From DASSQJ01 sp963773655 (lineage in GTDB: Bacteria > Actinomycetota > Actinomycetes > Actinomycetales > Dermatophilaceae), in assembly GCA_963773655.1 (NCBI GenBank), contig CAVZBX010000001.1:1364001-1428000 (forward strand): a DNA stretch of 64,000 bases, given 5' to 3'. Positions 1 to 8,850 of this stretch are shown piece by piece. How positions within the stretch are numbered: the stretch's first letter is position 1; each line of letters starts with the position of its first letter. A model generated the notes under the pieces. It ran no database searches. It was not told the origin of the DNA and was given only the letters and a program-made list of their open reading frames with translations. The position numbers and the translations under genes were made by a program.

Positions 1-519
1 CTCGGCGACCCGGTCCGCGACGGGCGCCGTCGCCGCCGGGGCAGCGCCGGGCACCTCGTCGGTCAGTGACATGAGCACGCGGCCCAGCGCCAGCCCGTCG
101 GCGAGGGCGTGGTGGATCCTGGTGACGATCGCGGCCCCGGAGCCGTGGCCCTCGACGAGGTACGCCTCCCAGAGCGGGTGGGCCGGGTCGAGGGGGACGT
201 CCAGACGCGCCTCCATCCATCGCTGGAGCGCGGCGTCGTCACCGGGGCGGGGGAGACGGTCGCGGTGAAGGTGCCGGCTGATGTCGAAGTCCTCGTCGTC
301 GACCCAGTGCGGTCTCCCGGTGAGGCCCCGGGCCGGCTCGCGGCGCTGCCGGAAGACCGGGTACCGCTCGAGGACGCGGTCCTCGAAGAGGTGCGTCACC
401 TCGTCCCAGTCCGGCGTCCCGGAGAGGAACACGACGGAGACGATGACCATGAGGTTCTCCGGCCGGTCCATCGCCAGCCAGATCGAGTCCATCGGGGCGA
501 TGGGCCTGCGGTGCGCCAC
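1..519 (-). CDS. WS/DGAT-type O-acyltransferase, N-terminal part (runs off left edge)
   Basis: Wax ester synthase / acyl-CoA:diacylglycerol acyltransferase family, which makes triacylglycerol or wax esters from acyl-CoA. The visible 173 residues start VAHRRPIAPMDSIWLAMD, the typical opening (PxDxxWL) of the family, and contain the catalytic HHALADG motif (HHxxxDG), preceded by the usual stretch about arriving at a well-bounded acceptor (HPLWEAYLVEG). I chose the GTG at 519 because AAGGAG lies 5 nt upstream of it on the minus strand. The C-terminal two thirds lie outside the window. Such genes are common in lipid-storing actinobacteria. The family call is firm; the acceptor preference cannot be read from this part. 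Confidence 0.85.
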   Translation of the reverse strand, partial: MAHRRPIAPMDSIWLAMDRPENLMVIVSVVFLSGTPDWDEVTHLFEDRVLERYPVFRQRREPARGLTGRPHWVDDEDFDISRHLHRDRLPRPGDDAALQRWMEARLDVPLDPAHPLWEAYLVEGHGSGAAIVTRIHHALADGLALGRVLMSLTDEVPGAAPAATAPVADRVAE

Positions 520-637
520 GGACACTCCTTCGTCGGCTCCTGCCCCCAGCCTAGGGACCTCGGGTGGCGGTGGCGACCGACTGCGTGAGGCATCACCCCG
601 GCCGCTCCCGGCGCCCCGGGTCGTCGATACTTCGACC

Positions 638-1729
638 ATGCGCGGACGTTCCCGGGGCTGGCCGGTGGTCGCCGCCGTCGCGGCGCTCCTCGTCGCGGCC
701 TGCACGGGGCCGGTGGGCCGCGAGGTGCGGCCCTCGGGCGGGCCGGCAGGCCCCGTGGCCCCCTCGCCCGGTGCCCCCGCGACCTCGTCGTCGCCGGTGT
801 CCTCGAGGGCTGCCCCGGCGACCCCGCCGGGGCCGACGTCGCTGCGGTTCTCGGTCCTCGGCGACGTCGGCGAGGACGCCCACGCCGCAGCCGTCCTCGA
901 CGGGATCGCCGCCCGCCGCGACGACCTCACCCTCGTCGTCGGCGACCTCTCCTACGGGCGGCCGGGAAGCGAGCGGGAATGGTGCCGGTTCGTGACCCGC
1001 CACCTCGGCGCCCGTCATCCCGTGGAGCTCGTCGCCGGGAACCACGAGGACGACGGGCCGAACGGTGACATCGACGTCTTCGCCCGGTGCCTGCCCAACC
1101 GCCTGTCCGGGCTGGTCGGGCAGTACGGGCGGCAGTGGTACGCCGACGTCCCCGCCGATCGTCCGCTCGTCCGGTTCGTCATGGTCTCGCCCGGCCTGGA
1201 CTTCGGATCCGGCCCGTGGTCCTACGCCGAGGGCACGTCCCACCACGCGTGGACCCAGCGCGCGGTCACCGGGGCCCGGGCGGCCGGCATCCCGTGGGTC
1301 GTCGTCGGCATGCACGAGCCGTGCCTCTCCGTCGGGGTGTACCCCTGCAGCCCCGGGCCCGACCTTCTCGACCTGCTCGTGCGTTCCGGCGTCGACCTCG
1401 TCGTCACGGGGCACGAGCACATGTACCAGCGCACCGTGGCCCTCGGCTTCGGGCCGGGTTGCCCGGCCGTCCGGCCGGAGCGGTACGACGCGGCCTGCGT
1501 ACGCGCCCACGGCGGGACGACGTTCGTCACCGTGGGCACGGGTGGTCACCCGCTGCGCGACGGGTCGCCCGCTGACCCCGAGCGCCCGTACTTCGCCGCC
1601 GTGAGCGCCGCCGACGAGGACCCCGCGTGGGGCTCGCTCGCCGTCGAGGTCACGCCGGAGCGCCTCGCCGCGAGGTTCGTGCCGGCAGCGGGCTCGGACT
1701 TCACCGACGCGTTCACCCTGCGCCGCTGA
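638..1729 (+). CDS. Secreted lipoprotein metallophosphoesterase (purple acid phosphatase-like)
   Basis: A 363-residue calcineurin-like phosphoesterase anchored outside the membrane. The N-terminus has a signal peptide with lipobox LVAAC (lipidated Cys22) followed by a Pro/Ser/Ala-rich linker to about residue 65. Metal-binding motifs follow in order: GDVG (75-78), GDLSYG (102-107), GNHED (134-138), a histidine in GMHEP (about 224) and GHEHMYQR (258-265). This order and the Tyr in GDLSY resemble purple acid phosphatase-like enzymes. The natural substrate is unknown. A longer reading frame extends upstream to 281, but the ATG at 638 directly precedes the signal peptide and has a GATACT hexamer 6 nt before it, so I use it. 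It converges on trpB2, 15 bases away. Confidence 0.8.
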   Translation: MRGRSRGWPVVAAVAALLVAACTGPVGREVRPSGGPAGPVAPSPGAPATSSSPVSSRAAPATPPGPTSLRFSVLGDVGEDAHAAAVLDGIAARRDDLTLVVGDLSYGRPGSEREWCRFVTRHLGARHPVELVAGNHEDDGPNGDIDVFARCLPNRLSGLVGQYGRQWYADVPADRPLVRFVMVSPGLDFGSGPWSYAEGTSHHAWTQRAVTGARAAGIPWVVVGMHEPCLSVGVYPCSPGPDLLDLLVRSGVDLVVTGHEHMYQRTVALGFGPGCPAVRPERYDAACVRAHGGTTFVTVGTGGHPLRDGSPADPERPYFAAVSAADEDPAWGSLAVEVTPERLAARFVPAAGSDFTDAFTLRR

Positions 1730-1744
1730 CCGGCTGCCGCTGGC

Positions 1745-3131
1745 TCAGCCCGGGATGGCGGGCAGCCGCTCGAGTGCGGCCGCGACCGACTCCTGGAGCT
1801 CGGTGTCCTCCCAGGTGTGGTCGACCAGGTCGCCGCGCAGGTAGGCGTCGTACGCGGGGAGGTCGAGGTGGCCGTGGCCGCAGAGGGCGGTGAGGATGAC
1901 CTTCTCCTCACCGGTCTCGGTGCACCGGATGGCCTCGTCCACCGCGGCGGCGATGGCGTGGGTGGGCTCGGGGGCGGGGACGATGCCCTCGGTGCGGGCG
2001 AACAGCACGCCGGCGGCGAAGCAGTCCTTCTGGGTCTTGGCGATCGCCTCGATGAGCCGCTCCTCGTAGAGGTGGCTGATGAGCGGGCTCATCCCGTGGT
2101 AGCGCAGGCCGCCGGCGTGGATCGGGTCGGGGATGAAGTCGTGCCCGAGGGTGTGCATCTTCAGCAGCGGGGTGAGGCCGGCGACGTCGCCGAAGTCGTA
2201 GGCGTACGTCCCCTGGGTCAGCGAGGGGCACGAGGCCGGCTCGACGGCGCGCACCACCGGGCCCGACCCGCCGGCCGCGAGCTTCTCGCGGAGGAAGGGG
2301 AAGGAGAGCCCGCCGAAGTTCGACCCGCCCCCGGTGCAGCCGACGATGAGGTCGACCGTCTCGTCGATCTTCGCGAGCTGCAGCAGCGCCTCCTCGCCGA
2401 TGACGGTCTGGTGGAGCAGGACGTGGTTGAGCACCGACCCGAGCGCGTAGTTGACGGTGGGGTCCTGGGCCGCCACCTCGACGGCCTCGCTGATCGCGAG
2501 CCCCAGGGAGCCGGGGGAGTCCGGGTGCGAGGCGAGGACGGCGCGTCCGGCCTCGGTGAGGTCGGAGGGACTGGGGTGCACGCTGCCGCCGAAGGTCTCG
2601 ATCATGGTGCGGCGGTACGGCTTGGAGTCGTAGGAGGCACGCACCTGCCAGACCTCGCACTCGAGGTCGAACTGGGCGCAGGCGAACGCCAGGGCGGTGC
2701 CCCACTGCCCGGCGCCGGTCTCGGTGGTGAGCTTCCGCACGCCGGCGCGGGCGTTGTAGTACGCCTGCGGCACTGCGGTGTTCGGCTTGTGGGAGCCGGC
2801 GGGGGAGACGCCCTCGTACTTGTAGTAGATGCGGGCCGGGGTGCCCAGCGCCTTCTCGAGGCGGTGCGCGCGGTACAGCGGCGACGGCCGCCACAGCCGG
2901 TAGACGTCCTGCACCTCGCGGCGGGATGTCGACGTACCGCTCGGTCGTCACCTCCTGGGCGATGAGGTCCATCGGGAAGAGGGCGGCGAGGTCGTCCGGG
3001 CCCACCGGCTGCCCGGTGCCGGGGTGCAGCGGCGGTGGAGGCAGGGTCGGCAGGTCGGCGAGCAGGTTGTACCAGCGGGTGGGCATCTCCTCCTCGTCGA
3101 GCAGGACCTTGTGGCGCAGCGGCTCGGACAC
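1745..3131 (-). CDS. trpB2: TrpB2-type tryptophan synthase beta chain, interrupted by a -1/+1 frameshift
   Basis: PLP enzyme that condenses indole (or a similar nucleophile) with serine. The N-terminal piece (VSEPLRHKVLLDEEEMPTRW to ERYVDIP) is read from the GTG at 3131, which has GGAGG 6 nt upstream. The rest (QDVYRLWRPSPLYRAHRLEK to the stop at 1745) lies in another frame. The conserved join DIP-REVQDVYRLWRP is recovered by one base change in the run CCGCCGCGAGG near 2915-2925. The PLP lysine motif SHKPNTA and the phosphate loop GCTGGGSN are intact. TrpB2 enzymes are longer than TrpB1 and usually stand apart from trpA, as here. Either the frameshift is an assembly error or the gene is recently inactivated; the clean C-terminal frame favours an error. 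Confidence 0.85.
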
Positions 3132-3271
3132 GGTGTTCCTCCGGGGGCGTCGTCGGTGACGGTCGCGCCATCCTCGGTGCGGTGGCCCCCGCGCCACAAG
3201 ACCCGTCCACGTCGCAGGAACACCTGTCGGCCCGGGGTGGTTGACTGACCGGCAGTGAAGGAGGGCCCGAC

Positions 3272-5149
3272 GTGAGCATGCACGGATGGCAGGCGGTCCG
3301 CAGCCTGTCCCGCGACTCCAGCGTGGCCGAGCGCCGGCTGGCGCCGGGCACCACGCGTCGCGTGCTCGAGTACGCCCGACCGTACCGACGCCAGATCGCC
3401 GTGTTCCTCGCGCTGGTCGTCGTCGACGCCATGCTCGTCGTCGCCACCCCGCTGCTCCTCAAGGCGCTCGTCGACGACGGCGTCATCCCCGGGAACAGCG
3501 AGGTCGTCGTGCGCCTGGCCCTGGTCGTGGCCGGGCTGGCGGTGGTCGACGGCGGGCTCACCCTCGTCCAGCGCTGGTACTCCGCGCGGATCGGGGAGGG
3601 GCTGATCTACGACCTGCGCGGCGAGGTCTTCGGGCACGTCCTGCGCCAGCCCATCGCCTTCTTCACGCGCGCCCAGACCGGGTCGCTGGTCACCCGGCTC
3701 GGCAACGACGTCATCGGGGCCCAGCAGGCCTTCACCTCGGTGCTCTCCAACGTCGTGAGCAACGCCATCTCGCTCGTCGTCATCGTCGCCACCATGCTCA
3801 CGCTGTCGTGGCCGATCACCCTGGCCGCGCTGGCGCTGGTCCCGTTCTTCCTCCTCCCGGCCCGGATGATGGGCCGCCGGCTCGCCTCCCTCGCCCACGA
3901 CCAGATGACCCTCAACGCCGACCTCGGCACCCGGATGAACGAACGGTTCAACGTGGCCGGTGCCCTCCTCGTCAAGCTGTTCGGCCGCCCCCGCACCGAG
4001 GACGCCGAGTACGCCGAGCGCGCCGCGCAGGTCCGTGACGTCGGGGTGCGGATCGCGCTGAACCGCTCGGTGTTCTTCGTCGGGCTCACGATGACCGCCT
4101 CCCTCGCCACCGCGATGGTCTACGGCATCGGCGGCGTGATGGCCGTGCAGGGCACGCTCACCGTGGGCACGCTGCTCGCCCTCGCCGCGCTGCTCGCGCG
4201 GCTCTACGGCCCGCTCACGGCGATCTCCAACGTGCGCGTCGACGTCATGACGGCGCTCGTCTCCTTCGAGCGGGTCTTCGAGGTCCTCGACCTCCAGCCG
4301 CTCGTCGCCGAGGCCCCGGACGCGCGGCCACTCCCGCCCGGGCCGGTACGGGTCGACCTCGATCGCGTCTCCTTCGGGTACCCGGCCGCCGACCAGGTCT
4401 CGCTGCGGTCCCTGGAGTCCGCCGCCACCGGCGACCGCGCGGGCGGTGGCGAAGTGCTCCACGACGTCAGCTTCACCGTCGAGCCCGGCTCGCTCGTCGC
4501 ACTCGTCGGCCCGAGCGGCGCCGGCAAGACGACGATCACCGCGCTCGTCGCCCGGCTCTACGACCCCACGAGCGGCTCCGTGCGGGTCAACGGCGTCGAC
4601 CTGCGCGAGGCCACGCTCGGCTCCCTCCAGGACGCGGTCGGGGTGGTCACGCAGGAGGCGCACCTGTTCCACGACACCATCCGTGCGAACCTCGCGTACG
4701 CGGCGCCGGGTGCCACCGAGTCCCAGATGCTCGCCGCCCTGCGGGCCGCGCAGGTGCTGCCGCTCGTGGAGTCGCTGCCGTCGGGGCTCGACACCGTGGT
4801 CGGCGACCGCGGCCACCGGCTCTCCGGTGGCGAGAAGCAGCGCTTCGCGATCGCCCGGCTGCTGCTCAAGAGCCCCGGACTCATCGTCCTCGACGAGGCG
4901 ACCGCCCACCTCGACAGCGAGTCCGAGCAGGCCCTCCAGCGGGCCCTCGACGAGGCCCTGCGCGACCGCACCGCGCTCGTCATCGCACACCGGCTCTCCA
5001 CCGTGCGCCACGCCGACACCATCCTCGTCGTCGAGGCAGGCCGCGTCGTCGAGCAGGGCACCCACGCCGAGCTCGTCGCCCGCGGCGGCCTCTACGCCGA
5101 CCTCTACCGCACCCAGTTCGCCGACCAGGCCCACGACCTCACCGCGTGA
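3272..5149 (+). CDS. ABC exporter, fused membrane and ATPase domains (MdlB/MsbA-like)
   Basis: A 625-residue half-transporter that should work as a dimer in the cytoplasmic membrane. Residues about 30-320 form the six-helix transmembrane domain; the ATPase follows. The Walker A motif GPSGAGKTT starts at 413, the signature LSGGEKQR at 517, Walker B LIVLDEA at 537, and the H-loop is in IAHRLSTV. An insertion of about 25 residues (LRSLESAATGDRAGGGE) precedes the usual start of the ATPase core. The GTG start at 3272 is preceded by AAGGAGG. No partner gene is adjacent, so a homodimer is likely. Substrate unknown. It is divergent from trpB2, with a 140-base gap between them. Confidence 0.85.
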   Translation: MSMHGWQAVRSLSRDSSVAERRLAPGTTRRVLEYARPYRRQIAVFLALVVVDAMLVVATPLLLKALVDDGVIPGNSEVVVRLALVVAGLAVVDGGLTLVQRWYSARIGEGLIYDLRGEVFGHVLRQPIAFFTRAQTGSLVTRLGNDVIGAQQAFTSVLSNVVSNAISLVVIVATMLTLSWPITLAALALVPFFLLPARMMGRRLASLAHDQMTLNADLGTRMNERFNVAGALLVKLFGRPRTEDAEYAERAAQVRDVGVRIALNRSVFFVGLTMTASLATAMVYGIGGVMAVQGTLTVGTLLALAALLARLYGPLTAISNVRVDVMTALVSFERVFEVLDLQPLVAEAPDARPLPPGPVRVDLDRVSFGYPAADQVSLRSLESAATGDRAGGGEVLHDVSFTVEPGSLVALVGPSGAGKTTITALVARLYDPTSGSVRVNGVDLREATLGSLQDAVGVVTQEAHLFHDTIRANLAYAAPGATESQMLAALRAAQVLPLVESLPSGLDTVVGDRGHRLSGGEKQRFAIARLLLKSPGLIVLDEATAHLDSESEQALQRALDEALRDRTALVIAHRLSTVRHADTILVVEAGRVVEQGTHAELVARGGLYADLYRTQFADQAHDLTA

Positions 5150-5309
5150 GGCCACCGGCCCTGCCGGGCGCAGCGCGCGGCGGGTCGGTGTCGGAGCCGT
5201 CCACCGCACGGAGCGGAAATTCTTCGGCCCGCCTGCATCCGGGGCCCTCCTCCGTGGCGAAGAAGGGTCAGCGGGTGAACACACACCCACCAACAGAAAG
5301 GGCTGTCAC

Positions 5310-5525
5310 ATGAAGCGCTTCCTCGCCGCAGGTTCCATCGCCGCTCTGGCCGCCGTCGGCTTCGCCGCCAGCGCCAGTGCCGCCCCCGCGGACGCCGCCT
5401 GCTTCGGTCAGGTGCACAAGACCGTCAACAGTGGCGGTGTCGCCGGGTTCGACAACGTCGGCCAGCTGGTCCAGGCGCTCGGTGGCGGCCAGGCCAAGAA
5501 CGCGACGGCCACCAGCCTGTGCTGA
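5310..5525 (+). CDS. Small secreted protein with two cysteines, unknown function
   Basis: A 71-residue protein with a clear signal peptide: MKRFLAAGS, a hydrophobic core, and a likely cut after SASA or APADA. The mature part is about 47 residues, rich in Gly, Ala and Asn, with one Cys near its start (ACFGQVH) and the other as the very last residue (ATSLC). A disulfide closing the chain end to end is possible. The start has AAAGG about 8 nt upstream. The 160-base leader upstream contains an AT-rich patch (GGAAATTCTTC near 5215). A strong hairpin follows the stop. I do not recognise the family. Confidence 0.6.
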   Translation: MKRFLAAGSIAALAAVGFAASASAAPADAACFGQVHKTVNSGGVAGFDNVGQLVQALGGGQAKNATATSLC

Positions 5526-5553
5526 GCGGCAGTCCCCTTCGCTCCTGAGCACC

Positions 5554-5592
5554 AGCGGCGGCTCGGACCCTCCCTCGGTCCGGGCCGCTGCT
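5554..5592. terminator. Hairpin terminator between convergent small genes
   Basis: Arms 5554-5569 and 5577-5592 pair with few mismatches around a 7-base loop (CTCCCTC). There is no T-run, as is common in actinobacteria. It lies between the stop of the secreted protein (5525) and the stop of the minus-strand gene at 5600, so it can serve both. Confidence 0.7.
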
Positions 5593-5599
5593 GCGTGTC

Positions 5600-5890
5600 C
5601 TAACCGGCGTACAGCTGCTCGCACTGGCTGACGCGGCCGGCGTAGCTGGGCTGCCCCACGTACGCCGTCACCTCGTCCAGGCAGAGCTGGTACTTGACCT
5701 GGGCGGCCTGCTGGGCCTCCTGCCGGGGGACCCACCACTGGGTGTAGCCCCACGCCGCGACCGCACCCAGGATCAGTACCGCTGCCAGGAGGAACACCAA
5801 CCCCTTCCTGCTGGACGGGGCTGCGGCCTCGGCGCCCGACGGAGCCGCTGCCACGGTGCCGGGGGGTGATACCGCCACGCTCGTTGTCAT
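5600..5890 (-). CDS. Small single-pass membrane protein, unknown function
   Basis: A 96-residue protein. An Ala/Pro-rich N-terminal 27 residues is followed by one transmembrane helix (about 31-48: LVFLLAAVLILGAVAAWGY) and a C-terminal domain of about 45 residues with two cysteines (QLCLDEV and SQCEQLY). The geometry suggests the Cys-bearing tail is outside the membrane, where a disulfide could form. The ATG at 5890 has AGGAG 10 nt upstream. It converges on the secreted Cys protein at 5310, also with two Cys; whether they work together is unknown. No family recognised. Confidence 0.55.
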   Translation of the reverse strand: MTTSVAVSPPGTVAAAPSGAEAAAPSSRKGLVFLLAAVLILGAVAAWGYTQWWVPRQEAQQAAQVKYQLCLDEVTAYVGQPSYAGRVSQCEQLYAG

Positions 5891-6150
5891 CTCTGCATGT
5901 CTCCTCTGGTGAAAACCCCTGCATCGATGATCGACCGCCCTTGGTGGGGGCCGTCGCCACGTTCCGTTCTCCCTGCCCGTACTCAAGCACCCCCCGGGCC
6001 CCGGAGTCCGGCGGATCCGCCCACCTCGCCGCTGTTCTGTCCGTTCGGACGAGACGACGTCGGCCGATGGTCCCGCCCGGGGGGCTCTCGCCTGCCGGCG
6101 GCCACCGACCAGGGGGTCGGCCGGGCGGACCTGCGTGCGATGATCGCCGC

Positions 6151-7002
6151 GTGGCCCACCACGACGCCGGCTGGAGCGAGCACCGGGCTCCGGTGGCCGG
6201 CTCCACGGTCTTCTACCGCCGCGGCGACGGTCCCGCCGAGCGCACGCCGCTGGTGCACGTGCACGGCTTCGGCATCTCCGGCTCCTACCTGCTGCCCACC
6301 GCCCGCCGGCTGACCTCGCACGGGGTCGCCATCGTCCCGGACCTGCCCGGGTACGGGCAGAGCCCGCGGCCGCCACGACCCCTGGGCATCCCGGCCCTCG
6401 CCGACGCGCTCAGGGCGCTGCTCGACCACCTCGAGCTGGAGCAGGTGGTGCTCGTCGGCAACTCGATGGGGTGCCCGATCGCCCTCGAGACGGCCCGCCA
6501 CGTGCCCGAGCGGGTCGCGGGGCTGGTGCTGGTCTCACCGGCCGGCGGCGTGCACAACCAGCCGATGGTGCGGGCGGTGGGCCAGCTGGCCCGTGACGGC
6601 CTGCGGGAGCCCCTCGCCCTCGGCCGGGTCGCCGCTCCGGACTACGTGCGGTTCGGGCCGGTCAACGGCATCCGGCTCTTCCACCAGCTCACCCGCTTCC
6701 CGTCGCTCGACCGGCTGGTCGCGACACCGGTTCCCACCCTCGCCGTGCTCGGCAGCCGCGACCCCCTCATGCCCCCGCGGGGCAGGGTCCTGGAGGTCGC
6801 GGCGGCCACCCCGGACCACGTCGACCTCGTGGTGGTCCTCGGGGGCGCGCACGCGCTCAACTTCAGCCACCCCGGGGAGCTGGCGCACGTCATCGGATGC
6901 TGGCTCGATGGCCGCGAGATCGTCGACGACCCGGAGGAGCCGGGGGAGACCCGGGTCGTCCCGGTCACCCGCTCGCAGTCACCGGGTGCCGCTCGGCCCT
7001 AG
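6151..7002 (+). CDS. Alpha/beta hydrolase
   Basis: A 283-residue serine hydrolase. Nucleophile elbow GNSMG with Ser105, acid in GSRDPLM (Asp204), histidine in GGAHAL (His234), and oxyanion region HVHGFGISGS. The pattern of helices matches epoxide hydrolase / C-C bond hydrolase-like members, but the substrate is not predictable. The frame stays open far upstream (to 5866), but that part is low-complexity and unlike protein. The GTG at 6151 gives the usual start and has GATGAT 6 nt before it; no ribosome site is visible. The last 4 bases overlap the SURF1 gene on the other strand. The 260 bases upstream (5891-6150) hold no gene I can support. Confidence 0.8.
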   Translation: MAHHDAGWSEHRAPVAGSTVFYRRGDGPAERTPLVHVHGFGISGSYLLPTARRLTSHGVAIVPDLPGYGQSPRPPRPLGIPALADALRALLDHLELEQVVLVGNSMGCPIALETARHVPERVAGLVLVSPAGGVHNQPMVRAVGQLARDGLREPLALGRVAAPDYVRFGPVNGIRLFHQLTRFPSLDRLVATPVPTLAVLGSRDPLMPPRGRVLEVAAATPDHVDLVVVLGGAHALNFSHPGELAHVIGCWLDGREIVDDPEEPGETRVVPVTRSQSPGAARP

Positions 7003-7811
7003 GCGTCCTCCTCGTCCCAGATCCGCGTCTTCCTCGGCTTCGGCGGGTACTTCTCCGGGTGGGCCAGACGCTCCTCGCGGCGCACGCCGAACGCGACGAG
7101 CACGAAGCCGACCGGCATGGCGAACCACCACTGGTAGGCGTACGCGAGGTGCGGGCCGAGCGACTCGTCCGGCTCGCCCAGCGGGTCCGGGCGCGGCGGG
7201 GTGGAGCCGTCCGGCAGGGTCTCGGCCTCCAGCTGGACGTAGCCGTGGAGCGGGGTCAGGCCGGTCGCCTCCTCCACCTGCGCCGTGCTGATCGACGCGA
7301 GGGACCCGTTCTCGGAGATCCGCGAACGCGGTGACTCGGCGGGGTGCGCCCACCCGACCACGCTCACCGGGCCGGAGGGTGCCGGCGGCACGTCCGGCAG
7401 CACGTCGGCGCCCGACTCGTCCTGGGCCACCCACCCGCGGTCGACGACGACGTCGCCGGTGCCGCCGTCGGGCCGCAGCACCCAGAGCACCTCGTAGCCG
7501 ACCGTCCCCTGACCGGGCCTCCCGCGAACGTAGAGCGGCCCCGCCACGTACTCGCCCCGGGCCTCGACGCGGGTCCAGCGTGCGCCGGCGGGCAGGGACC
7601 CCGTGCCGAGCACCTCCCCGACCGGCACCGGGTCGGCGGTGTAGTGCGCCTCGATGAGGGCGTTGCGTTCGACCTTGGCCTCGTGCCGGTGGTACTGCCA
7701 CCAGCCGAGCTGGTAGCAGGCGAGGGCGACGAGCGCCGCGAGGGCGGTGGCGCCCAGCCAGCGAACGGAGAGGAGGCGCCCGAGCACCGGGCCACGGTAC
7801 CCGTCGTACAT
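6999..7811 (-). CDS. SURF1 family cytochrome oxidase assembly protein
   Basis: A 270-residue membrane protein of the SURF1 family, which helps insert heme during assembly of aa3-type cytochrome c oxidase. It has the expected two-helix layout: an N-terminal helix (about 15-33, ending LACYQLGWWQYHR, the family's characteristic GxWQ..R motif) and a C-terminal helix (AYQWWFAMPVGFVLVAFGV), with a soluble domain between them including the RGWV motif. The C-terminus is basic then acidic. The start at 7811 lies only 9 bases from the divergent moaA start. Confidence 0.85.
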   Translation of the reverse strand: MYDGYRGPVLGRLLSVRWLGATALAALVALACYQLGWWQYHRHEAKVERNALIEAHYTADPVPVGEVLGTGSLPAGARWTRVEARGEYVAGPLYVRGRPGQGTVGYEVLWVLRPDGGTGDVVVDRGWVAQDESGADVLPDVPPAPSGPVSVVGWAHPAESPRSRISENGSLASISTAQVEEATGLTPLHGYVQLEAETLPDGSTPPRPDPLGEPDESLGPHLAYAYQWWFAMPVGFVLVAFGVRREERLAHPEKYPPKPRKTRIWDEEDA

Positions 7812-7812
7812 T
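7807..7812 (+). promoter_or_regulatory. -10 hexamer TACATT for moaA (leaderless type)
   Basis: TACATT ends 8 nt before the moaA ATG at 7821, with no ribosome site between. It lies inside the first codons of the divergent SURF1 gene. Confidence 0.6.
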
Positions 7813-7820
7813 AGTCGTCT

Positions 7821-8822
7821 ATGACCGACCTGCCAGCCCCGCGCCTGCTCGACCGATTCGGTCGCATCGGTCGTGACCTGCGGGTCTCCGTGACCGACCG
7901 GTGCAACCTGCGCTGCAGCTACTGCATGCCCGCCGAGGGGCTGGACTGGCTGCCCAAGCCGGAGATGCTCACCGACGAGGAGATCCTCCGGCTGGTGCGC
8001 GTCATGGTGGGCCTGGGCATCACGTCCGTTCGCCTCACCGGGGGTGAGCCGCTGCTGCGCCGCAGCCTCGTCGACGTCGTCCGCGGCATCGCCGCCCTCG
8101 AGCCGCGCCCCCGGATCGCGATGACGACCAACGGGGTCGGTCTGGACCGCCTGGCCGCGCCGCTCGCACAGGCCGGCCTGGACCGGGTCAACGTCAGCCT
8201 CGACACCGTCGACCCCGAGCACTTCGCCCGGCTCACCCGCCGCGACCGGTTCCAGGACGTCGTCGCCGGCCTCAAGGCGGCGGCCGACGCCGGTCTCACG
8301 CCGGTCAAGGTCAACGCGGTCGCGATGCGCGGCGTCAACGACACCGACGTGGCCGACCTGCTCCAGTGGTGCCTCGACCGTGGCTACGAGCTGCGCTTCA
8401 TCGAGCAGATGCCGCTGGACGCGCAGCACGCCTGGGACCGCTCGCAGATGGTGCCGCAGGCGGAGATCCTCGAGCGGCTGCGGGAGCACTTCCGGCTCAC
8501 CCCCGTCGAGGAGCGGGGCAGCGCCCCCGCCGAGCGGTTCCTCGTCGACGGCGGCCCGGCCACGGTCGGCGTCATCGCGAGCGTCTCGGCCCCCTTCTGC
8601 GCGGCCTGCGACCGGGTGCGGCTCACCGCCGACGGCCAGCTGCGCAACTGCCTGTTCGCACGGAGCGAGATCGACCTCAGGGGCCCGATGCGCGACGGCG
8701 CCGACGACGACGAGCTCGCCGACCTCGTCGTCGGGGAGATGTGGGCGAAGAAGGCCGGGCACGGCATCGACCGTCCCGACTTCCACCAGCCCGACCGGCC
8801 GATGTCGGCCATCGGCGGCTGA
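7821..8822 (+). CDS. moaA: GTP 3',8-cyclase MoaA (molybdenum cofactor step 1)
   Basis: Radical SAM enzyme that turns GTP into 3',8-cyclo-dihydro-GTP. The radical SAM cluster motif CNLRCSYC supplies Cys28, Cys32 and Cys35. The C-terminal cluster that binds GTP has Cys260, Cys263 and Cys277. The protein ends in GG, as MoaA requires for activity. The 333-residue length is normal. No other molybdenum cofactor genes are adjacent; an XdhC-like protein at 21702 is the only possible consumer-side gene in the window. Confidence 0.95.
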   Translation: MTDLPAPRLLDRFGRIGRDLRVSVTDRCNLRCSYCMPAEGLDWLPKPEMLTDEEILRLVRVMVGLGITSVRLTGGEPLLRRSLVDVVRGIAALEPRPRIAMTTNGVGLDRLAAPLAQAGLDRVNVSLDTVDPEHFARLTRRDRFQDVVAGLKAAADAGLTPVKVNAVAMRGVNDTDVADLLQWCLDRGYELRFIEQMPLDAQHAWDRSQMVPQAEILERLREHFRLTPVEERGSAPAERFLVDGGPATVGVIASVSAPFCAACDRVRLTADGQLRNCLFARSEIDLRGPMRDGADDDELADLVVGEMWAKKAGHGIDRPDFHQPDRPMSAIGG

Positions 8823-8850
8823 CCCGGCGGGAGCGGGGGCCGGCGCGTCC

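Noticed and set aside
1731..1768. Inverted repeat CGGCTGCC / GGCAGCCG as a terminator between convergent genes
   Set aside because: Eight-base arms with a 22-base loop, partly in trpB2 coding sequence. Too weak to list as a feature.
2915..2925. Programmed frameshift in trpB2
   Set aside because: No slippery run or stem-loop signal typical of programmed shifts. Other genes in the window show the same kind of indel, which makes sequence error simpler.
2948..5293. 781-codon frame on the minus strand opposite the ABC exporter
   Set aside because: Mostly a shadow of the exporter gene. Only its last part follows the TrpB2 strand and in the wrong frame.
7813..7820. Molybdenum cofactor riboswitch before moaA
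   Set aside because: The gap to the divergent SURF1 start is only 9 bases.
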